Of a stretch of DNA of 64,000 bases, positions 10,823 through 19,781 are shown in pieces (positions within the stretch are counted from its first letter, which is position 1; each line of letters begins with the position of its first letter). This stretch comes from Dietzia psychralcaliphila (GTDB taxonomy: Bacteria; Actinomycetota; Actinomycetes; Mycobacteriales; Mycobacteriaceae). The notes under the pieces were generated by a model, which did not search any database, was not told the DNA's origin, and saw nothing but the letters and a program-made list of their open reading frames with translations. The stretch covers positions 1,860,001-1,924,000 of the forward strand of contig NZ_CP015453.1 of the NCBI RefSeq assembly GCF_003096095.1, written 5' to 3'. Both the position numbers and the translations under genes were made by a program.

Positions 10823-11610
10823 CCGACACCCAGACCGGCACCAACCGCTTCGCACCGGGCACGTTCGCCCGGCCCTCGGCACCGGCCTCGCTCGCCCGTA
10901 TGACGGCAGCGCAGACCCGGATGGAACTGACCCTCTTCCTGCGCAACGGTGAGCAGCTGCTCGTCGCCCTGGTGATCCCGGTGGCCGTGCTGTTCGCACT
11001 CACCGCGATCGAGTTCGGTTCGATCCCGCAGCCACGGATCGACTACGCGATCACCGCGGTGTTGACCCTCTCGGTCATGGGCACGGCGTTCACCGGACAG
11101 GCCATCGCCGTCGGCTTCGACCGGCGCTACGGGGCGCTCAAGAGGCTCGGTGGGACCCCGCTCCCGCCAGCAGTCATCATCACGGGCAAGATCCTGGCGA
11201 CCCTGATCCTGGTGGCCGGTCAGGCGGTCCTGCTCGGCGCCATCGCGGCCGGGCTCGGCTGGCGCCCCGGCATCGCCGGCCTGGCGGTGGGCGCGGTGAT
11301 GATCGCGCTCGGGTCAGTCGCCTTCTCCTCGATGGGGCTCCTGCTCGGGGGGACCCTGCGCGCGGAGATCGTGCTGGCGCTGGCCAACCTCATCTGGTTC
11401 GTCCTCATCGGTGCCGCCGGTCTGGCGATCGGTGTGGCCGCCCTACCCGACTGGCTGCACGACCTCCTCGTCGTCGTCCCGTCGTACGCCCTGACCAGCG
11501 CGCTGGTCACGGCGATCGACGGAGGGTTCCCCGCCCTGGCGGCCCTGGTCCTGGCCGGGTGGACCGCGGTCTGCGCCGGCCTGGCCGTGCGGCACTTCTC
11601 CTTCACCTGA
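10819..11610 (+). CDS. ABC-2 type exporter, permease subunit
   Basis: A protein of 263 residues overlapping the ATPase stop by four bases (ATGA). After a ~45-residue cytoplasmic N-terminus there are about six membrane segments, for example LLVALVIPVAVLFALTAIEF and ILATLILVAGQAVLLGAIAA. YGALKRLGGTPLP is the short amphipathic element typical of ABC-2 permeases. It pairs with the preceding ATPase to form a half-transporter dimer and matches Rv1457c by order. The substrate cannot be inferred. Confidence 0.85.
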   Translation: MTDTQTGTNRFAPGTFARPSAPASLARMTAAQTRMELTLFLRNGEQLLVALVIPVAVLFALTAIEFGSIPQPRIDYAITAVLTLSVMGTAFTGQAIAVGFDRRYGALKRLGGTPLPPAVIITGKILATLILVAGQAVLLGAIAAGLGWRPGIAGLAVGAVMIALGSVAFSSMGLLLGGTLRAEIVLALANLIWFVLIGAAGLAIGVAALPDWLHDLLVVVPSYALTSALVTAIDGGFPALAALVLAGWTAVCAGLAVRHFSFT

Positions 11611-11635
11611 TCGCGGAGCCGTCCGCGCCCCCGCC

Positions 11636-11641
11636 TAGAAT
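11636..11641 (+). promoter_or_regulatory. Candidate -10 (TAGAAT) of ctaA
   Basis: TAGAAT lies in the 38-base gap between the ABC permease and ctaA and ends 7 bases before the GTG at 11649. There is no ribosome site in that gap close to the GTG, so a leaderless mRNA is the simplest reading. Confidence 0.5.
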
Positions 11642-11648
11642 CGGGTGC

Positions 11649-12647
11649 GTGACCTCGACTTCGCACGCCCCGAACCCCGGCAGCCCGGCCACGAGCGATC
11701 CCCCCGGACCGACGGGACCGCTGTCCCGTCTGCCGATGCCGTCGATCAGGCTGCAGAAGGGCCTCGCGCTGGCCAACGTCTTCGCGCAGATCGGCATCAT
11801 GACCACCGGGGTCACCGTCCGGGTGACCGCCTCGGGGTTGGGCTGCGAGACGTGGCCACGGTGCAACCAGGACAGCTTCGTCCCCGTCGCCGGGGCCGGA
11901 CCCGCGATGCACCAGGCGATCGAGTTCGGCAACCGGCTCCTGACCTTCGTGTTGGTCGCTATCGCGGCGGCCCTGCTGCTCGCGATACATCGTGCCGGTC
12001 GTCGGCGTGGGCTCAAGGTGCTCGCGTGGGCGATGCCGGCCGGGATCCTGGCTCAGGCGGTGATCGGTGGCATCACGGTCCTGGCCGGCCTCGTGTGGTG
12101 GACAGTCGCGCTCCATCTGCTCCCGTCCATGATCCTGGCCTGGCTCGCGGCCGTCCTGTTCGTACGGATCGGTGAGGCCGACGACTCCCCTGCGCGCCGC
12201 GTGGTCCCGGAGCCCCTTTCCTGGCTCACTATTCTCTCCGCCGTGCTCCTGGCAGGCGTGCTGGTGACCGGAACCATGGTCACCGGAGCCGGCCCCCACG
12301 CCGGTGACGCCCGCATCGAGGCCGCCGACCGTCTCCAGATGCCGATCCAGTGGCTGGTCCACTTCCACGCCGAGCTGATGGTCGGGTACGTCTGCCTGCT
12401 CATCGGCCTCGCGTTCGGCCTGATCGCTCTGCGCGCCCAGGGACCGGCCATCCGGCGCTGTCTGATCCTGATCGGCCTGATCGCGGCTCAGGCGGTGGTG
12501 GGCATCACCCAGTACCAGCTGGGGGTGCCCGAACTTCTCGTGGTGCTGCACGTGACCCTGGCCGGGGCGATCACCGCCGTGACCGGCGCGCTCTGGGCCT
12601 CAGCGGTCATCCGGGAGCGGGCCGTCGGGAGCACGCGGCCCGCGTAG
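11649..12647 (+). CDS. ctaA: Heme A synthase CtaA
   Basis: A protein of 332 residues from GTG 11649. It has about eight membrane segments after a proline-rich cytoplasmic N-terminus. Histidines expected to bind the two hemes appear in MHQAIEFGNRLLTF, VALHLLPSM, WLVHFHAELMVGY and LLVVLHVTLAGA. CtaA oxidises the C8 methyl of heme O to give heme A for aa3-type cytochrome oxidase. It therefore works directly after CtaB, encoded at 15375-16391 on the other strand. A cysteine pair in the first extracytoplasmic loop (GLGCETWPRCNQD) is as in Bacillus-type CtaA. A strong hairpin follows the gene. Confidence 0.93.
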   Translation: MTSTSHAPNPGSPATSDPPGPTGPLSRLPMPSIRLQKGLALANVFAQIGIMTTGVTVRVTASGLGCETWPRCNQDSFVPVAGAGPAMHQAIEFGNRLLTFVLVAIAAALLLAIHRAGRRRGLKVLAWAMPAGILAQAVIGGITVLAGLVWWTVALHLLPSMILAWLAAVLFVRIGEADDSPARRVVPEPLSWLTILSAVLLAGVLVTGTMVTGAGPHAGDARIEAADRLQMPIQWLVHFHAELMVGYVCLLIGLAFGLIALRAQGPAIRRCLILIGLIAAQAVVGITQYQLGVPELLVVLHVTLAGAITAVTGALWASAVIRERAVGSTRPA

Positions 12648-12697
12648 ATCCCCCATACGCGGGCCAGCGCGCCGGACAGACCGCCAGACCTCTCGAC

Positions 12698-12730
12698 GAG
12701 AACGGCCCCGCCGGTGGCGGGGCCGTTCTC
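12698..12730. terminator. Bidirectional hairpin terminator, ctaA / repeat-protein gene
   Basis: A perfect 15-bp inverted repeat (arms 12698-12712 and 12716-12730, loop GGT) lies between two convergent genes. The arms are GC-rich and only a weak T-containing tail (CCTTGT) follows on the plus strand, as is common for actinobacterial terminators. Confidence 0.8.
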
Positions 12731-12748
12731 CCTTGTCTGGTCGGGGGC

Positions 12749-14287
12749 TCAGAGCAGCGAGCCGGAGCCGGCCATGCGCTTCCAGTGGCCCGCGGGGACA
12801 TCGGTATTGGAGACCAGCTCGCGGGTCCAGTCCGAACCGGTGAGCCCGGGGACCGAATCGCGCACCGCCTCCGCCTCGGCCAGCGTGTCGACCATGTAAT
12901 CGTCCATGACTCCGTCTGCACCCACGAACGTCAGACGGACCCCCGTCCGACCGGTGGGCTGGAGGACCAGGTTCGCCTCGCCGCCGTGGCGGGCGAGGAA
13001 CCTCTTGACGAACTTCACCGCGGCCGGGGGCGGCGTCGGACCCGCCGGAACGCTCTCGACCTTGATGGGATCGATCTTCTCCGACGGCGCCTTCTCTGCG
13101 GCTTGAGTCTCGGGCGATTTCTCCTCGGCGGCCGGTTCGTCCGCCGGCGGCGTCGCGGCGGGTTGCGACGCGGCCGGGGCGTCGGCGGGCCTGGAGGCAG
13201 CGGAAGGGACGGCCTCCGCCTCGGTGGGTGCCTCGGTCGCCGAGGGCTTCTCAGCAGAATCCGCCGCTGGCGCGTCCCCACCGGCAGCACCGCCGCCCAG
13301 GGACAGCCCCGCCGAGCCACCACCGGGGGCCTTGGCCTTGGACCCGCCACCCAACGTCAGACCGCCCGGCTTACCGCCACCAGGAGTCTTGGCCGTCGAC
13401 CCGCCGCCGAGCGTGAGCCCGCCCGACTTCTTCGCTGCCGGCGCCTTGTCGGTGGGTGCTTCTTCGGCGGGTGTCTTCGTGCCCGAGCCGTCGGCCGTGA
13501 CCTCGCCGGGCTCGTCGACAGCCGGCGCATCGGACTCGGGTGCTTTCGCGGCGGCGGGTTCGTCCGACGCCTTCGCGTCTGAGCTGGAACCCGCGGTCTC
13601 CGCGGCTCCCGCGGCTGCGGCCGCACCGGCGCCGCCGCCCAGGACCAGCGTGCCGACGGAGCCTCCACCGGGGGCCTTGGCCCCCGAGCGACCACCCAGC
13701 GTCAGTCCGCCACCGGTGGGCGCCGACGAGGTCTCGGCTCCGGCGGGCTCGGCTGTCGTGGACTTCGCCTCCGCGGGGTCGGTCCGGTCAGGCTCGGAAC
13801 CGGGCGCGTCTGCGACGGACGCGGGCGCGCTCTCCGACTTCGGCTCGGTGTCCCCGGATTCCGGGGTGGAGGCGGGCGCGGCCGTTGCGTTGGCCGGAGC
13901 GGCCGCTGCCGCCGCCCGTGCGGGGGCCTCGCCCCCCTCGACTTCCTTGATCCGCGAGCCGTGCAGGGCTGAAGCGACGCCACCGGGCGCCTTCGGGGCG
14001 CGGCGACCCAGGCTGATCCCGCCGGTGGAGGTGCCGGCCGCCGCGGCCGCGGGTGCGGCCTGGGTGGTGGTCTTCTCCTCGGATGGCGCGGCTACCGGAG
14101 CGGCCTCGCTGGTGGTGGTCTGCTCCGCCGGCGCCGCCGCGTCGCCCGCGTCGGACACCGTCTCGACGGCGGCGGGCGCCTGATCGGGAGTCGACACGGC
14201 GCCGGATCCGCTGGTGGTGACGGCGGGCCGACCGGTCGCCCGGACTCGCGGTCCCCCGGCGTACTGGGAAAGGATCTGCAGGCTCAT
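12749..14287 (-). CDS. Unrecognised Ala/Pro/Gly-rich repeat protein with small C-terminal domain
   Basis: A protein of 512 residues with no function I can name. Residues 1-~85 are low complexity after MSLQILSQYAGGPRVRATGR. A short motif, roughly GGLTLGGGSxAKAPGGG, occurs at about 89-103, 192-209, 289-305 and 308-324, with degenerate pieces at 212-220 and 326-337. Acidic Ala/Pro/Glu/Thr-rich linkers separate the copies. Residues ~420-512 look like a small folded domain, with FVKRFLARHGGEANLVLQP, a likely beta-strand pair and a Trp-containing tail. No signal peptide or membrane segment is visible. Codon use matches the neighbours. TAAGGT lies 6 bases before the ATG, suggesting a leaderless transcript. 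The coding frame is well supported by the wobble-position GC bias and the clean start and end. Confidence 0.75.
   Translation of the reverse strand: MSLQILSQYAGGPRVRATGRPAVTTSGSGAVSTPDQAPAAVETVSDAGDAAAPAEQTTTSEAAPVAAPSEEKTTTQAAPAAAAAGTSTGGISLGRRAPKAPGGVASALHGSRIKEVEGGEAPARAAAAAAPANATAAPASTPESGDTEPKSESAPASVADAPGSEPDRTDPAEAKSTTAEPAGAETSSAPTGGGLTLGGRSGAKAPGGGSVGTLVLGGGAGAAAAAGAAETAGSSSDAKASDEPAAAKAPESDAPAVDEPGEVTADGSGTKTPAEEAPTDKAPAAKKSGGLTLGGGSTAKTPGGGKPGGLTLGGGSKAKAPGGGSAGLSLGGGAAGGDAPAADSAEKPSATEAPTEAEAVPSAASRPADAPAASQPAATPPADEPAAEEKSPETQAAEKAPSEKIDPIKVESVPAGPTPPPAAVKFVKRFLARHGGEANLVLQPTGRTGVRLTFVGADGVMDDYMVDTLAEAEAVRDSVPGLTGSDWTRELVSNTDVPAGHWKRMAGSGSLL
13276..14030 (-). repeat. Dispersed ~50-bp imperfect repeats encoding the GGLTLGG...APGGG motif
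   Basis: Four similar stretches lie at about 13318-13370, 13375-13425, 13669-13720 and 13978-14030. Each contains a version of ccaccgggggccttggc on the plus strand followed by an 'accca...gtcag/gtgag...ccgcc' block. They lie in phase within the repeat-protein gene. Two copies are nearly adjacent and the others are separated by low-complexity linkers. Confidence 0.7.
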
Positions 14288-14293
14288 GGGGGT

Positions 14294-14299
14294 ACCTTA
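14294..14299 (-). promoter_or_regulatory. Candidate -10 (TAAGGT) of the repeat-protein gene
   Basis: On the minus strand TAAGGT ends 6 bases before the ATG at 14287. No ribosome site lies in between, so the mRNA is probably leaderless. Confidence 0.45.
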
Positions 14300-14389
14300 T
14301 CGCCTCCGGTGTCCCCGGTTGTCCGCCGCTCCCGTGGTTCCTCGACCCGACCCGACGATATCCGGGCTGCGGGACCTCGGTACCTCACG

Positions 14390-14395
14390 GATACT
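14390..14395 (+). promoter_or_regulatory. Candidate -10 (GATACT) of the quinone oxidoreductase gene
   Basis: GATACT ends 6 bases before the ATG at 14402 and nothing resembling a ribosome site intervenes. It lies in the 114-base divergent region shared with the repeat-protein gene. Confidence 0.4.
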
Positions 14396-14401
14396 GGGTT
14401 C

Positions 14402-15370
14402 ATGCGCGCAGTCCAGATCACCGAGCACGGAGGACCAGACGTCCTCGACACGGTCGAGGTCGACACCCCCTCTCCGGGACCCGGCGAGGTCCTCGTCCGG
14501 ACCACCGCTGTCGGCGTCAACTACATCGACACGTACTTCCGCGAGGGCATCTATCGGACCGAGTTGCCGTACATCCCGGGCAGCGAGGGCGCCGGCGTCG
14601 TCGAGTCGGTGGGAGAGGGCACGCCGGATCTGGTGCCTGGCGACAGGGTGGCCTGGTGCCAGACCCCCGGTTCCTATGCGCAGTTCGTGGTCGCCCCGGC
14701 CGAGGCCCTCGTCGCCGTCCCCGACGGGGTGGCCGACGACGTCGCCGCGTCGATGCTCCTCCAGGGACTCACCGCCCACTACCTCATCACCGACACCCAT
14801 CGTGCGAGCGGCGGGGACACGGTGCTGATCACCGCGGGAGCCGGAGGGGTGGGGCAGCTCCTCATCCAGATGGCGGTAGCCCGCGGATTCCGGGTCATCA
14901 CCACCACCTCGACCGGGTCGAAGGCGCAGCTCTGCAGGGAACTGGGCGCGCATCATGTCCTGCTCTACCCGGAGGCCACGCCCGAGAAGGTCCGCGAGCT
15001 GTCCGGTGGCGGGGTGGAAGTGGTGTTCGACGGAGTCGGACGGGACACCTTCGACACCAGTCTGGCCTCGCTCGGGCGGCGAGGGACGCTGGTGCTGTTC
15101 GGTGCCGCGAGCGGCCCCGTGCCACCGGTCGATCCCCAGCGGCTCAACGCGGCGGGATCGGTCTTCCTGACCCGCCCCACGCTCGGGGACTTCATCGCGA
15201 CCACCGAGGAGTACCGCGAGCGTGCGGCGGAGGTGATGGAGGGACTGGTCGACGGCTCGCTCGTCCTCAACGTCGGTGCGACCTTCGCGCTCTCGGACGC
15301 GTCGGGCGCGCATCGAGCGTTGCAGTCCCGACGCACCACGGGGTCGATCACGCTCGACCCCGCCAGGTGA
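14402..15370 (+). CDS. qor: NADPH:quinone oxidoreductase, zinc-independent MDR family
   Basis: A protein of 322 residues from ATG 14402 (MRAVQITEHGGPDVLDTVEV). The GroES-like N-terminal half contains VGVNYIDTYFREGIY and PGSEGAGVVESVGEG; the Rossmann half carries ITAGAGGVGQLLIQMA. The zinc-binding cysteines of alcohol dehydrogenases are missing, as in Qor. Such enzymes reduce quinones with NADPH in the cytoplasm. By order it matches Rv1454c, between ctaA and ctaB. It faces ctaB with only a 4-base gap. Confidence 0.9.
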   Translation: MRAVQITEHGGPDVLDTVEVDTPSPGPGEVLVRTTAVGVNYIDTYFREGIYRTELPYIPGSEGAGVVESVGEGTPDLVPGDRVAWCQTPGSYAQFVVAPAEALVAVPDGVADDVAASMLLQGLTAHYLITDTHRASGGDTVLITAGAGGVGQLLIQMAVARGFRVITTTSTGSKAQLCRELGAHHVLLYPEATPEKVRELSGGGVEVVFDGVGRDTFDTSLASLGRRGTLVLFGAASGPVPPVDPQRLNAAGSVFLTRPTLGDFIATTEEYRERAAEVMEGLVDGSLVLNVGATFALSDASGAHRALQSRRTTGSITLDPAR

Positions 15371-15374
15371 CGGA

Positions 15375-16391
15375 TCAGAACAGGGAGAACACTCCCGACA
15401 GGGTCTCGAGACCGAGGACCGCGTCGATCGACAGGGCCACGAACACCGCCGCCAGGTAGTTGTTCGACAGGATGAACAACTTGAGGGGCTTGACCTCGAC
15501 ACCTCGGCGGACACCGGCCTCGAGACGGTGGGCCATGACGATGAACCACACTCCGAAACCGACCGCTCCGGCCGCGTAGATCCACCCCGCCGCCGGGATG
15601 AGCGCGAAGGTGCACAGGACCGTCGCCCAGGTGTAGAGGGTGATGCGGCGGGTGACGCCCTCTGCCGACATGACCACCGGCAACATCGGTACACCGGCGG
15701 CCTTGTAGTCCTCCTTGTACCGCATCGCCAGCGCCCAGGTGTGCGGCGGAGTCCAGAAGAAGATGATGAGGAACAGGACGATCGCCTGCCACCAGTTGTG
15801 CGGCTGCCCCTCGGGGAGATGGTCGGTGATCACCGCCCACGAGACGAGCACCGGCATGCAGCCGGCCGCGCCACCCCACACCACGTTCTGGGCGGTGCGG
15901 CGCTTGAGGATCATCGTGTAGACGAAGACGTAGAAGCAGATCGTCAGCAGGATGAAGAAGGCGGCGAGCCAGCTCTGTGCAAGAAGGCCGAGCCACAGCA
16001 TGCTCGCGGCGCCGAGCACCAGGCCGAAGATCAGCGCGGCCCGGGTGGTCACGGCGTGGCGGGCCAGCGGGCGTCGTTCGGTCCGCTTCATGACCTTGTC
16101 GATGTCGGCGTCGACGACCATGTTGAGGGTGTTGGCGCTGGCGGCCCCGAGCCAGCCGCCGACCAGGGTCAGCAGCACCAGGCCCAGATGGACCTGACCG
16201 CGGTCGGCCTGCAGCATCGCGGGGATGGCGGCGACCAGGAGCAACTCGATGACGCGCGGCTTGGTGAGGGCGATGTACGACATGACGACGTCGACTACGC
16301 GGGCGCGCCCGCTCGCCGGAGCCGGCCGCCCCGAGGACTCTGGAGGGGAGACGGACGGCCCCCCACTCCGGGTCGGGGTGGATTCGTGCAC
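15375..16391 (-). CDS. ctaB: Protoheme IX farnesyltransferase (heme O synthase) CtaB
   Basis: A protein of 338 residues from GTG 16391, preceded by CGAGGAG about 7 bases upstream. It is a UbiA-family integral membrane prenyltransferase with about nine membrane segments. The first aspartate-rich site is [20 protein letters not shown] and a second conserved loop is [17 protein letters not shown]. CtaB adds a farnesyl group to heme B, giving heme O, which CtaA converts to heme A. The first ~35 residues are polar and proline-rich; an internal ATG at [13 protein letters not shown] would remove them. It diverges from tkt. Confidence 0.94.
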   Translation of the reverse strand: MHESTPTRSGGPSVSPPESSGRPAPASGRARVVDVVMSYIALTKPRVIELLLVAAIPAMLQADRGQVHLGLVLLTLVGGWLGAASANTLNMVVDADIDKVMKRTERRPLARHAVTTRAALIFGLVLGAASMLWLGLLAQSWLAAFFILLTICFYVFVYTMILKRRTAQNVVWGGAAGCMPVLVSWAVITDHLPEGQPHNWWQAIVLFLIIFFWTPPHTWALAMRYKEDYKAAGVPMLPVVMSAEGVTRRITLYTWATVLCTFALIPAAGWIYAAGAVGFGVWFIVMAHRLEAGVRRGVEVKPLKLFILSNNYLAAVFVALSIDAVLGLETLSGVFSLF

Positions 16392-16431
16392 CGGAACTCC
16401 TCGCAGCAGATGTCAACGCACTACCCGGCCG

Positions 16432-16437
16432 ATACTA
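16432..16437 (-). promoter_or_regulatory. Candidate -10 (TAGTAT) of ctaB
   Basis: On the minus strand TAGTAT lies about 40 bases before the ctaB start, leaving a short leader that contains a good GAGGAG ribosome site. Confidence 0.45.
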
Positions 16438-16505
16438 CGTCCCCCCTGCACGCTCCGCGAAAGAGCGGGGGCGGGGACCGCCCGACCCCGTCGCGGCCCG
16501 ACCAC

Positions 16506-16511
16506 TAAGGT
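16506..16511 (+). promoter_or_regulatory. Candidate -10 (TAAGGT) of the tkt operon
   Basis: TAAGGT is the only good TANNNT hexamer in the 175-base tkt/ctaB divergent region on this strand. It would give a leader of about 50 bases ending in GGGAGAA before the tkt GTG. Confidence 0.35.
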
Positions 16512-16566
16512 GGGCCACGACATACGCGCGGATCCGCGCCGCACCCTCGACCCGGGAGAACCACAA

Positions 16567-18678
16567 GTGACCAGCGCGTCGGAGATCACCGAGCTCACCA
16601 CCGCCCGCCACCCGTCCGACTGGACCGAACTGGACACCCGGGCGGTCGACACCGCGCGTGTCCTCGCCGCCGAGGCCGTGCAGAACTGCGGTAGCGGTCA
16701 CCCGGGCACCGCCATGAGCCTGGCGCCCCTGGCCTACACGCTCTACCAGCGGGTCATGCGCCACGACCCGTCGGACCCGAAGTGGGTGGGCCGGGACCGT
16801 TTCGTCCTGTCCTGCGGGCACTCGTCGCTCACCCAGTACGTCCAGCTCTACCTCGCCGGTTTCGGTCTGGAGCTCGAGGATCTCAAGGCGCTGCGCACCT
16901 GGGGTTCCAAGACCCCGGGGCATCCCGAGTGGAACCACACAGACGGAGTGGAGATCACCACCGGACCGCTCGGTCAGGGACTTGCCTCCGCGGTGGGAAT
17001 GGCGATGGCCGCCCGGTACGAGCGGGGCCTGTTCGATCCGGAGGCGCCCGCCGGGAAGAGCCCGTTCGACCACTTCATCTACGTCGTCGCCTCGGACGGC
17101 GACCTTCAGGAGGGGGTGACCGCCGAGGCCTCGTCGCTCGCGGGCACCCAGCAGCTCGGGAACCTCATCGCGGTCTACGACGACAACAAGATCTCGATCG
17201 AGGACGACACCCAGATCGCCTTTGACGAGGACGTCGCCGCGCGCTACGAGGCCTACGGATGGCACGTGCAGACGGTCAACGGTGGTGAGGACATCGCCGC
17301 CATCGAGGAGGCGATCGCCGACGCGCGCGCGGTCACGGACAAGCCCTCGATCATCGTCCTGCGCACCGTCATCGCCTACCCGGCCCCCACCATGATGAAC
17401 ACGGGGGCGTCCCACGGCGCGGCGCTCGGGCAGGAGGAGGTGGACGCGGTCAAGGAGGCGCTCGGCATGGGCGGCACCGATCCGTTCACCGTCGACGACG
17501 AGGTGATCGCCCACACGCGGGCCGCCCGTGACCGCGGTGCCCGTGTCCACGCGCAGTGGAGCGACATGTTCCATGCGTGGGCCGAGGCCAACCCCGGCGC
17601 CAAGAGTCTCTTCGACCGCCTCTACTCCGGCCAGATGCCGGACGGCTGGGACGCCGGCCTGCCGACGTGGGAGGCCGACCCCAAGGGCGTCGCCACCCGC
17701 AAGGCGTCCGCCAAGGCCATCCAGGCGCTCGCCGGGACCCTCCCCGAGCTGTGGGGTGGATCAGCGGACCTCGCGGGGTCCAACAACACCCAGATCGAGG
17801 GCGCCGACTCCTTCGGCCCGCCCTCCATCTCCACCGGGATGTGGACCGCGTCCCCGTACGGGCGCAACCTGCACTTCGGCGTCCGGGAGCACGCCATGGG
17901 CGCGATCCTCAACGGAATCGCCCTCCACGGTCCGACCCGGCCCTACGGCGGAACCTTCCTCATCTTCAGCGAGTACATGCGCCCGGCCGTCCGGCTCGCC
18001 GCCCTCCAGGGCAGCAACGCGTACTACGTATGGACGCACGACTCGATCGGTCTGGGCGAGGACGGCCCCACCCACCAGCCGGTCGAGCAACTCGCTGCGC
18101 TGCGGGCCATCCCGGGACTGGCCGTCCTGCGGCCGGCGGACGCCAACGAGACGGCGGCGGCGTGGCGTGCCATGCTCGTCGCCCTCGACGGCCCCAAGGG
18201 GCTGTGCCTGACCCGCCAGAACATCCCCGTCCTCGAGGGCACGGCCGAGATGGCCCGTGAGGGTGTCGAGCGCGGGGCCTACGTCCTGGCCGACGCGTCG
18301 ACCGGCACCCCCGAGGTGATCCTTATGGGCACCGGTTCGGAGGTCCATCTGGCGGTCGCCGCGCGGGAGGTCCTCGAGTCCGAGGGCGTGCCGACCCGGG
18401 TGGTGTCGGTGCCGTGTGTCGAGTTCTTCGACCAGCAAGACCCGGAGTACCGCGAGTCGGTCCTCCCCCGGTCGGTCCGCGCCCGCGTCAGCGTCGAGGC
18501 CGGTATCGCGATGCCGTGGTACCGCTTCCTCGGCGATGCGGGTCGAGCGGTGTCGCTGGAGCACTTCGGCGCCTCCGCCCCGTACGAGACCTTGTACACC
18601 GAGTTCGGAATCACCGGCGACGCCGTGGTCGCCGCGGCCCGCGAATCCCTCGCGGCCGTCAACGGGGAGGCATCATGA
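16567..18678 (+). CDS. tkt: Transketolase
   Basis: A protein of 703 residues; GTG 16567 has GGGAGAA upstream and gives the normal N-terminus (LDTRAVDTARVLAAEAVQNC). The thiamine diphosphate motif is ASDGDLQEGVTAEASSLAG through VYDDNKISIEDD. Conserved substrate residues appear in GSGHPGTAMSLAPLAY and FGVREHAMGAILNGIALHG. It transfers two-carbon units between sugar phosphates in the non-oxidative pentose-phosphate pathway. It is first of a five-gene operon; its stop overlaps the tal start (ATGA). Confidence 0.96.
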   Translation: MTSASEITELTTARHPSDWTELDTRAVDTARVLAAEAVQNCGSGHPGTAMSLAPLAYTLYQRVMRHDPSDPKWVGRDRFVLSCGHSSLTQYVQLYLAGFGLELEDLKALRTWGSKTPGHPEWNHTDGVEITTGPLGQGLASAVGMAMAARYERGLFDPEAPAGKSPFDHFIYVVASDGDLQEGVTAEASSLAGTQQLGNLIAVYDDNKISIEDDTQIAFDEDVAARYEAYGWHVQTVNGGEDIAAIEEAIADARAVTDKPSIIVLRTVIAYPAPTMMNTGASHGAALGQEEVDAVKEALGMGGTDPFTVDDEVIAHTRAARDRGARVHAQWSDMFHAWAEANPGAKSLFDRLYSGQMPDGWDAGLPTWEADPKGVATRKASAKAIQALAGTLPELWGGSADLAGSNNTQIEGADSFGPPSISTGMWTASPYGRNLHFGVREHAMGAILNGIALHGPTRPYGGTFLIFSEYMRPAVRLAALQGSNAYYVWTHDSIGLGEDGPTHQPVEQLAALRAIPGLAVLRPADANETAAAWRAMLVALDGPKGLCLTRQNIPVLEGTAEMAREGVERGAYVLADASTGTPEVILMGTGSEVHLAVAAREVLESEGVPTRVVSVPCVEFFDQQDPEYRESVLPRSVRARVSVEAGIAMPWYRFLGDAGRAVSLEHFGASAPYETLYTEFGITGDAVVAAARESLAAVNGEAS

Positions 18679-19781
18679 CCAACGCCAATCTCGCCGCACT
18701 GAGCGCCGCCGGCGTCTCGGTCTGGCTCGACGACCTGTCCCGCCAACTGCTCACCTCGGGCGAGCTCGAGAAGCGGATGTCCACCTACTCGGTCGTGGGC
18801 GTCACCACCAATCCCGCGATCTTCCAGGCCGCGCTGGGCGACTCGTCTGCGTACGAGTCCGCGCTCGCCGAGGCCGTACGTGCCGACAGGGACGTCGACT
18901 CGGTGGTGCGCGCGCTCACCACCGCGGACGTCCGGGACGCCTGTGACGTCCTGGCGGGCGTCTACGAGACCACCGACGGCGTCGACGGACGCGTGTCCCT
19001 CGAGGTCGATCCCCGATTGGCGGAGGACACAGAGGGGACCGTGACCCAGGCGGTCGAGCTCGTCGCCGCCGTGGACCGGCCCAACCTCATGATCAAGATC
19101 CCGGCCACCGCCGCGGGTCTCCCGGCCATCACGGAGGTGATCGGGCGCGGGATCGACGTGAACGTCACGCTCATCTTCTCGGCCGATCAGTACCGCGAGG
19201 TCGCGGAGGCGTATCTGGCGGGGTTGGAGAAGGCGGCGGCAGCGGGTCAGGACCTCTCCCGCATCCATTCGGTGGCCTCGGTGTTCGTCAGCCGACTCGA
19301 CTCCGAGATCGATTCCCGCCTGCCCGGGGACTCCGACCTCCGTGGCAGGGCGGGACTGGCCAACGCCCGGCTGTGTCAGGACGTCTACGACGAGGTCTAC
19401 GACACCGCCGGCCGGTTCGGGGACCTCGCCGCCCGGGGCGCCCGCCCCCAGCGCCTGCTCTGGGCCTCGACCGGTGTCAAGGACCCGGCCTACCCCGACA
19501 CCCTCTACGTGAGCGGTCTGGTCACCCACGGCACGGTCAACACCATGCCCTTCCCGACCATGGAGGCGTTCGCCGACCACGGGGTCCTCGAGGGCGACAC
19601 GGTCCGGGGCACCGGTGCGGCCTCCCGGGACACCCTCGAGGCGCTTCGTGCCGCGGGGATCGACCTCGACCAGGTCTTCACGTTGCTCGAGCAGCAGGGC
19701 GTGCAGAAGTTCGTCAGTGCGTGGGACGACCTGCTCGCCACTGTCACCTCGCGGATCGACGAGATCCAGTCGGGGTCGTGA
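18675..19781 (+). CDS. tal: Transaldolase
   Basis: A protein of 368 residues overlapping tkt by four bases. The Schiff-base lysine is in RPNLMIKIPATAAGLPAI, with NVTLIFSADQYREVAEAYLAG and RIHSVASVFVSRLDSEID as further transaldolase motifs, and VGVTTNPAIFQAAL near the N-terminus. The length is that of the actinobacterial and cyanobacterial TalB-like class. It moves the three-carbon dihydroxyacetone unit between sedoheptulose 7-phosphate and glyceraldehyde 3-phosphate. Its stop overlaps the zwf start (GTGA). Confidence 0.95.
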   Translation: MTNANLAALSAAGVSVWLDDLSRQLLTSGELEKRMSTYSVVGVTTNPAIFQAALGDSSAYESALAEAVRADRDVDSVVRALTTADVRDACDVLAGVYETTDGVDGRVSLEVDPRLAEDTEGTVTQAVELVAAVDRPNLMIKIPATAAGLPAITEVIGRGIDVNVTLIFSADQYREVAEAYLAGLEKAAAAGQDLSRIHSVASVFVSRLDSEIDSRLPGDSDLRGRAGLANARLCQDVYDEVYDTAGRFGDLAARGARPQRLLWASTGVKDPAYPDTLYVSGLVTHGTVNTMPFPTMEAFADHGVLEGDTVRGTGAASRDTLEALRAAGIDLDQVFTLLEQQGVQKFVSAWDDLLATVTSRIDEIQSGS

